Source: Rhizobium sp. LCM 4573
GTDB lineage: Bacteria > Pseudomonadota > Alphaproteobacteria > Rhizobiales > Rhizobiaceae
Direction of reading: 5' to 3'
NCBI RefSeq assembly: GCF_001854865.1
Contig: NZ_MDDW01000009.1
Location: 95,390-103,027, forward strand
DNA length: 7,638 nucleotides
Shown piece by piece: positions 6,842 to 7,638 of this stretch. A program made the translations under genes and the position numbers. The notes beneath the pieces are model-generated. The model was not told the DNA's origin and ran no database searches. It saw only the letters and a program-made list of their open reading frames with translations. Position 1 is the first letter of the stretch. Each line of letters begins with the position of its first letter.

Positions 6842-7638
6842 TCAGAGCCGCGTGATAATCCGGACCGAAGAAGAAACCTCCCGGACCTTTCCTCCATGCG
6901 CGCTGACCAGCGCCTGGAGCGCTTTGTCGGGCTCCGACAGATCGTAAACGCCGGTCACGCGTGAAGCCGCGAGCCCCCTGTCAGGCATGAGGATCCATGC
7001 CGGATGGTAACGCTGTATCTCGGCTACGACTTCACCGACGGTGGAATTTGCCACCAACAGCCGCCCCGCGCGCCAGGCCCCGATGTCTTCAGTGGAGACC
7101 TGATCCACCGACATGTTCCCCGTTTGCCGATCGACGATCAGCAGATCACCCGCGGACAGTATCTTCGTCGCGGTGGTCTCTCCGGAATGGACGGAAGCGC
7201 GAATTGAACCGCGTGCCAGTCCGACATCCGTTTGCCCCTCTCCCAGTCGAACATCGAACGCGGTGCCCAGCACCTCTATCTTCACCTCGGACGCATCGAC
7301 GACGAATGGACGGCCCGCATCCTGGGCCACGTCGAAAAAGGCTTCCCCCTCGAGCAAGGTGACCTTCCGATATCCTACAGAAAAATCAGTCCGTATTGCC
7401 GAAGCGGCCCCCAATTGGACCGTGCTGCCGTCCTCGAGAGTGACCGAGCGGGTCTCGGCCGTCGTCGTCAGATAATCGGCCCGCCATTCGATCGCCAGGC
7501 GGGGAACCACGAGGAAGGCCGCGAAACAGAGAAGAGCCGATGTTACTCCTCCAATGAACATCTTCCGGGAAAAGCCCTTGGTCGCTCTCTTTTTCGCAGA
7601 CCGCGATGGCGAGCTGGCCCTCCCGGCTTCAGGGGAAC
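6842..7638 (-). CDS. hasS: FecR/HasS-type anti-sigma factor and signal transducer (5' partial)
   Basis: Inner-membrane regulator that receives the signal from the STN domain of HasR and controls a cytoplasmic FecI/HasI-type ECF sigma factor. The window holds 264 residues to the TGA; the N-terminal cytoplasmic sigma-binding part is cut off at 7638. Visible are a basic cytoplasmic stretch (KKRATKGFSRK), one membrane segment (MFIGGVTSALLCFAAFLVV, codons about 7505-7561), and then the periplasmic FecR domain with TLEDGSTVQLGAASAIR, the GEAFFDV motif, and VLGTAFDVR. A C-terminal domain (from about NSTVGEVVAEIQRY onward) shows the usual GVYDLSEPDKALQAL pattern of FecR C-terminal domains. The Met at 7561 is inside the gene and not the start, since the frame stays open with family-like residues to the edge. 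It precedes hasR by about 94 bases. The FecR family is clear; the hasS name depends on the neighbouring hasR and hasA. Confidence 0.88.
   Translation of the reverse strand, partial: SPEAGRASSPSRSAKKRATKGFSRKMFIGGVTSALLCFAAFLVVPRLAIEWRADYLTTTAETRSVTLEDGSTVQLGAASAIRTDFSVGYRKVTLLEGEAFFDVAQDAGRPFVVDASEVKIEVLGTAFDVRLGEGQTDVGLARGSIRASVHSGETTATKILSAGDLLIVDRQTGNMSVDQVSTEDIGAWRAGRLLVANSTVGEVVAEIQRYHPAWILMPDRGLAASRVTGVYDLSEPDKALQALVSAHGGKVREVSSSVRIITRL

Noticed and set aside
1..7638. CRISPR array, tRNA/rRNA, insertion sequence or phage element.
   Set aside because: No direct repeat array, no tRNA-like fold and no transposase or integrase motifs were seen on either strand; almost all bases are covered by the has genes.

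Overview
The window holds a has-type haem acquisition locus. Every gene lies on the minus strand, so transcription runs from high to low coordinates. The high GC content, dense same-strand packing, serralysin-like (RTX) secretion signal and TTG starts fit an alphaproteobacterium, most likely of the rhizobial order. That placement is inferred from style and family resemblance; there is no marker gene.

Layout in transcription order: (1) a FecR-type anti-sigma factor / signal transducer (hasS-like, 5' end cut off by the window edge, 6842-7638); (2) a 94-base gap with a candidate ECF-sigma promoter; (3) a HasR-type TonB-dependent haem/haemophore receptor with an N-terminal signalling (STN) domain (3988-6747); (4) an 84-97 base gap that can form two small hairpins; (5) a HasA-like haemophore that carries an RTX-type C-terminal secretion module (3115-3897); (6) HasD, the ABC transporter of a type I secretion system (1263-3101); (7) HasE, the membrane fusion protein of the same exporter, which overlaps hasD by 14 bases and loses its last residues at the window start (1-1276). 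This is the order of the Serratia has locus (I-S-R-A-D-E). The ECF sigma factor (hasI) should lie just beyond position 7638, and a TonB-like gene, if present, below position 1.

How the genes work together (family knowledge plus inference): HasD and HasE, with an outer-membrane TolC-like channel, export HasA. HasA captures haem and delivers it to HasR. Loaded HasR imports haem using TonB energy and signals through its STN domain to the FecR-type protein, which controls the sigma factor that switches on hasR and the genes after it.

The most unusual point is the haemophore. It pairs a short HasA-like domain with RTX nonapeptides and a serralysin-like C-terminus. It keeps the tyrosine haem ligand but has neither histidine that assists haem binding in Serratia HasA. 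The rest of the cassette looks intact and conventional. Long open frames on the plus strand are shadows of the minus-strand genes.
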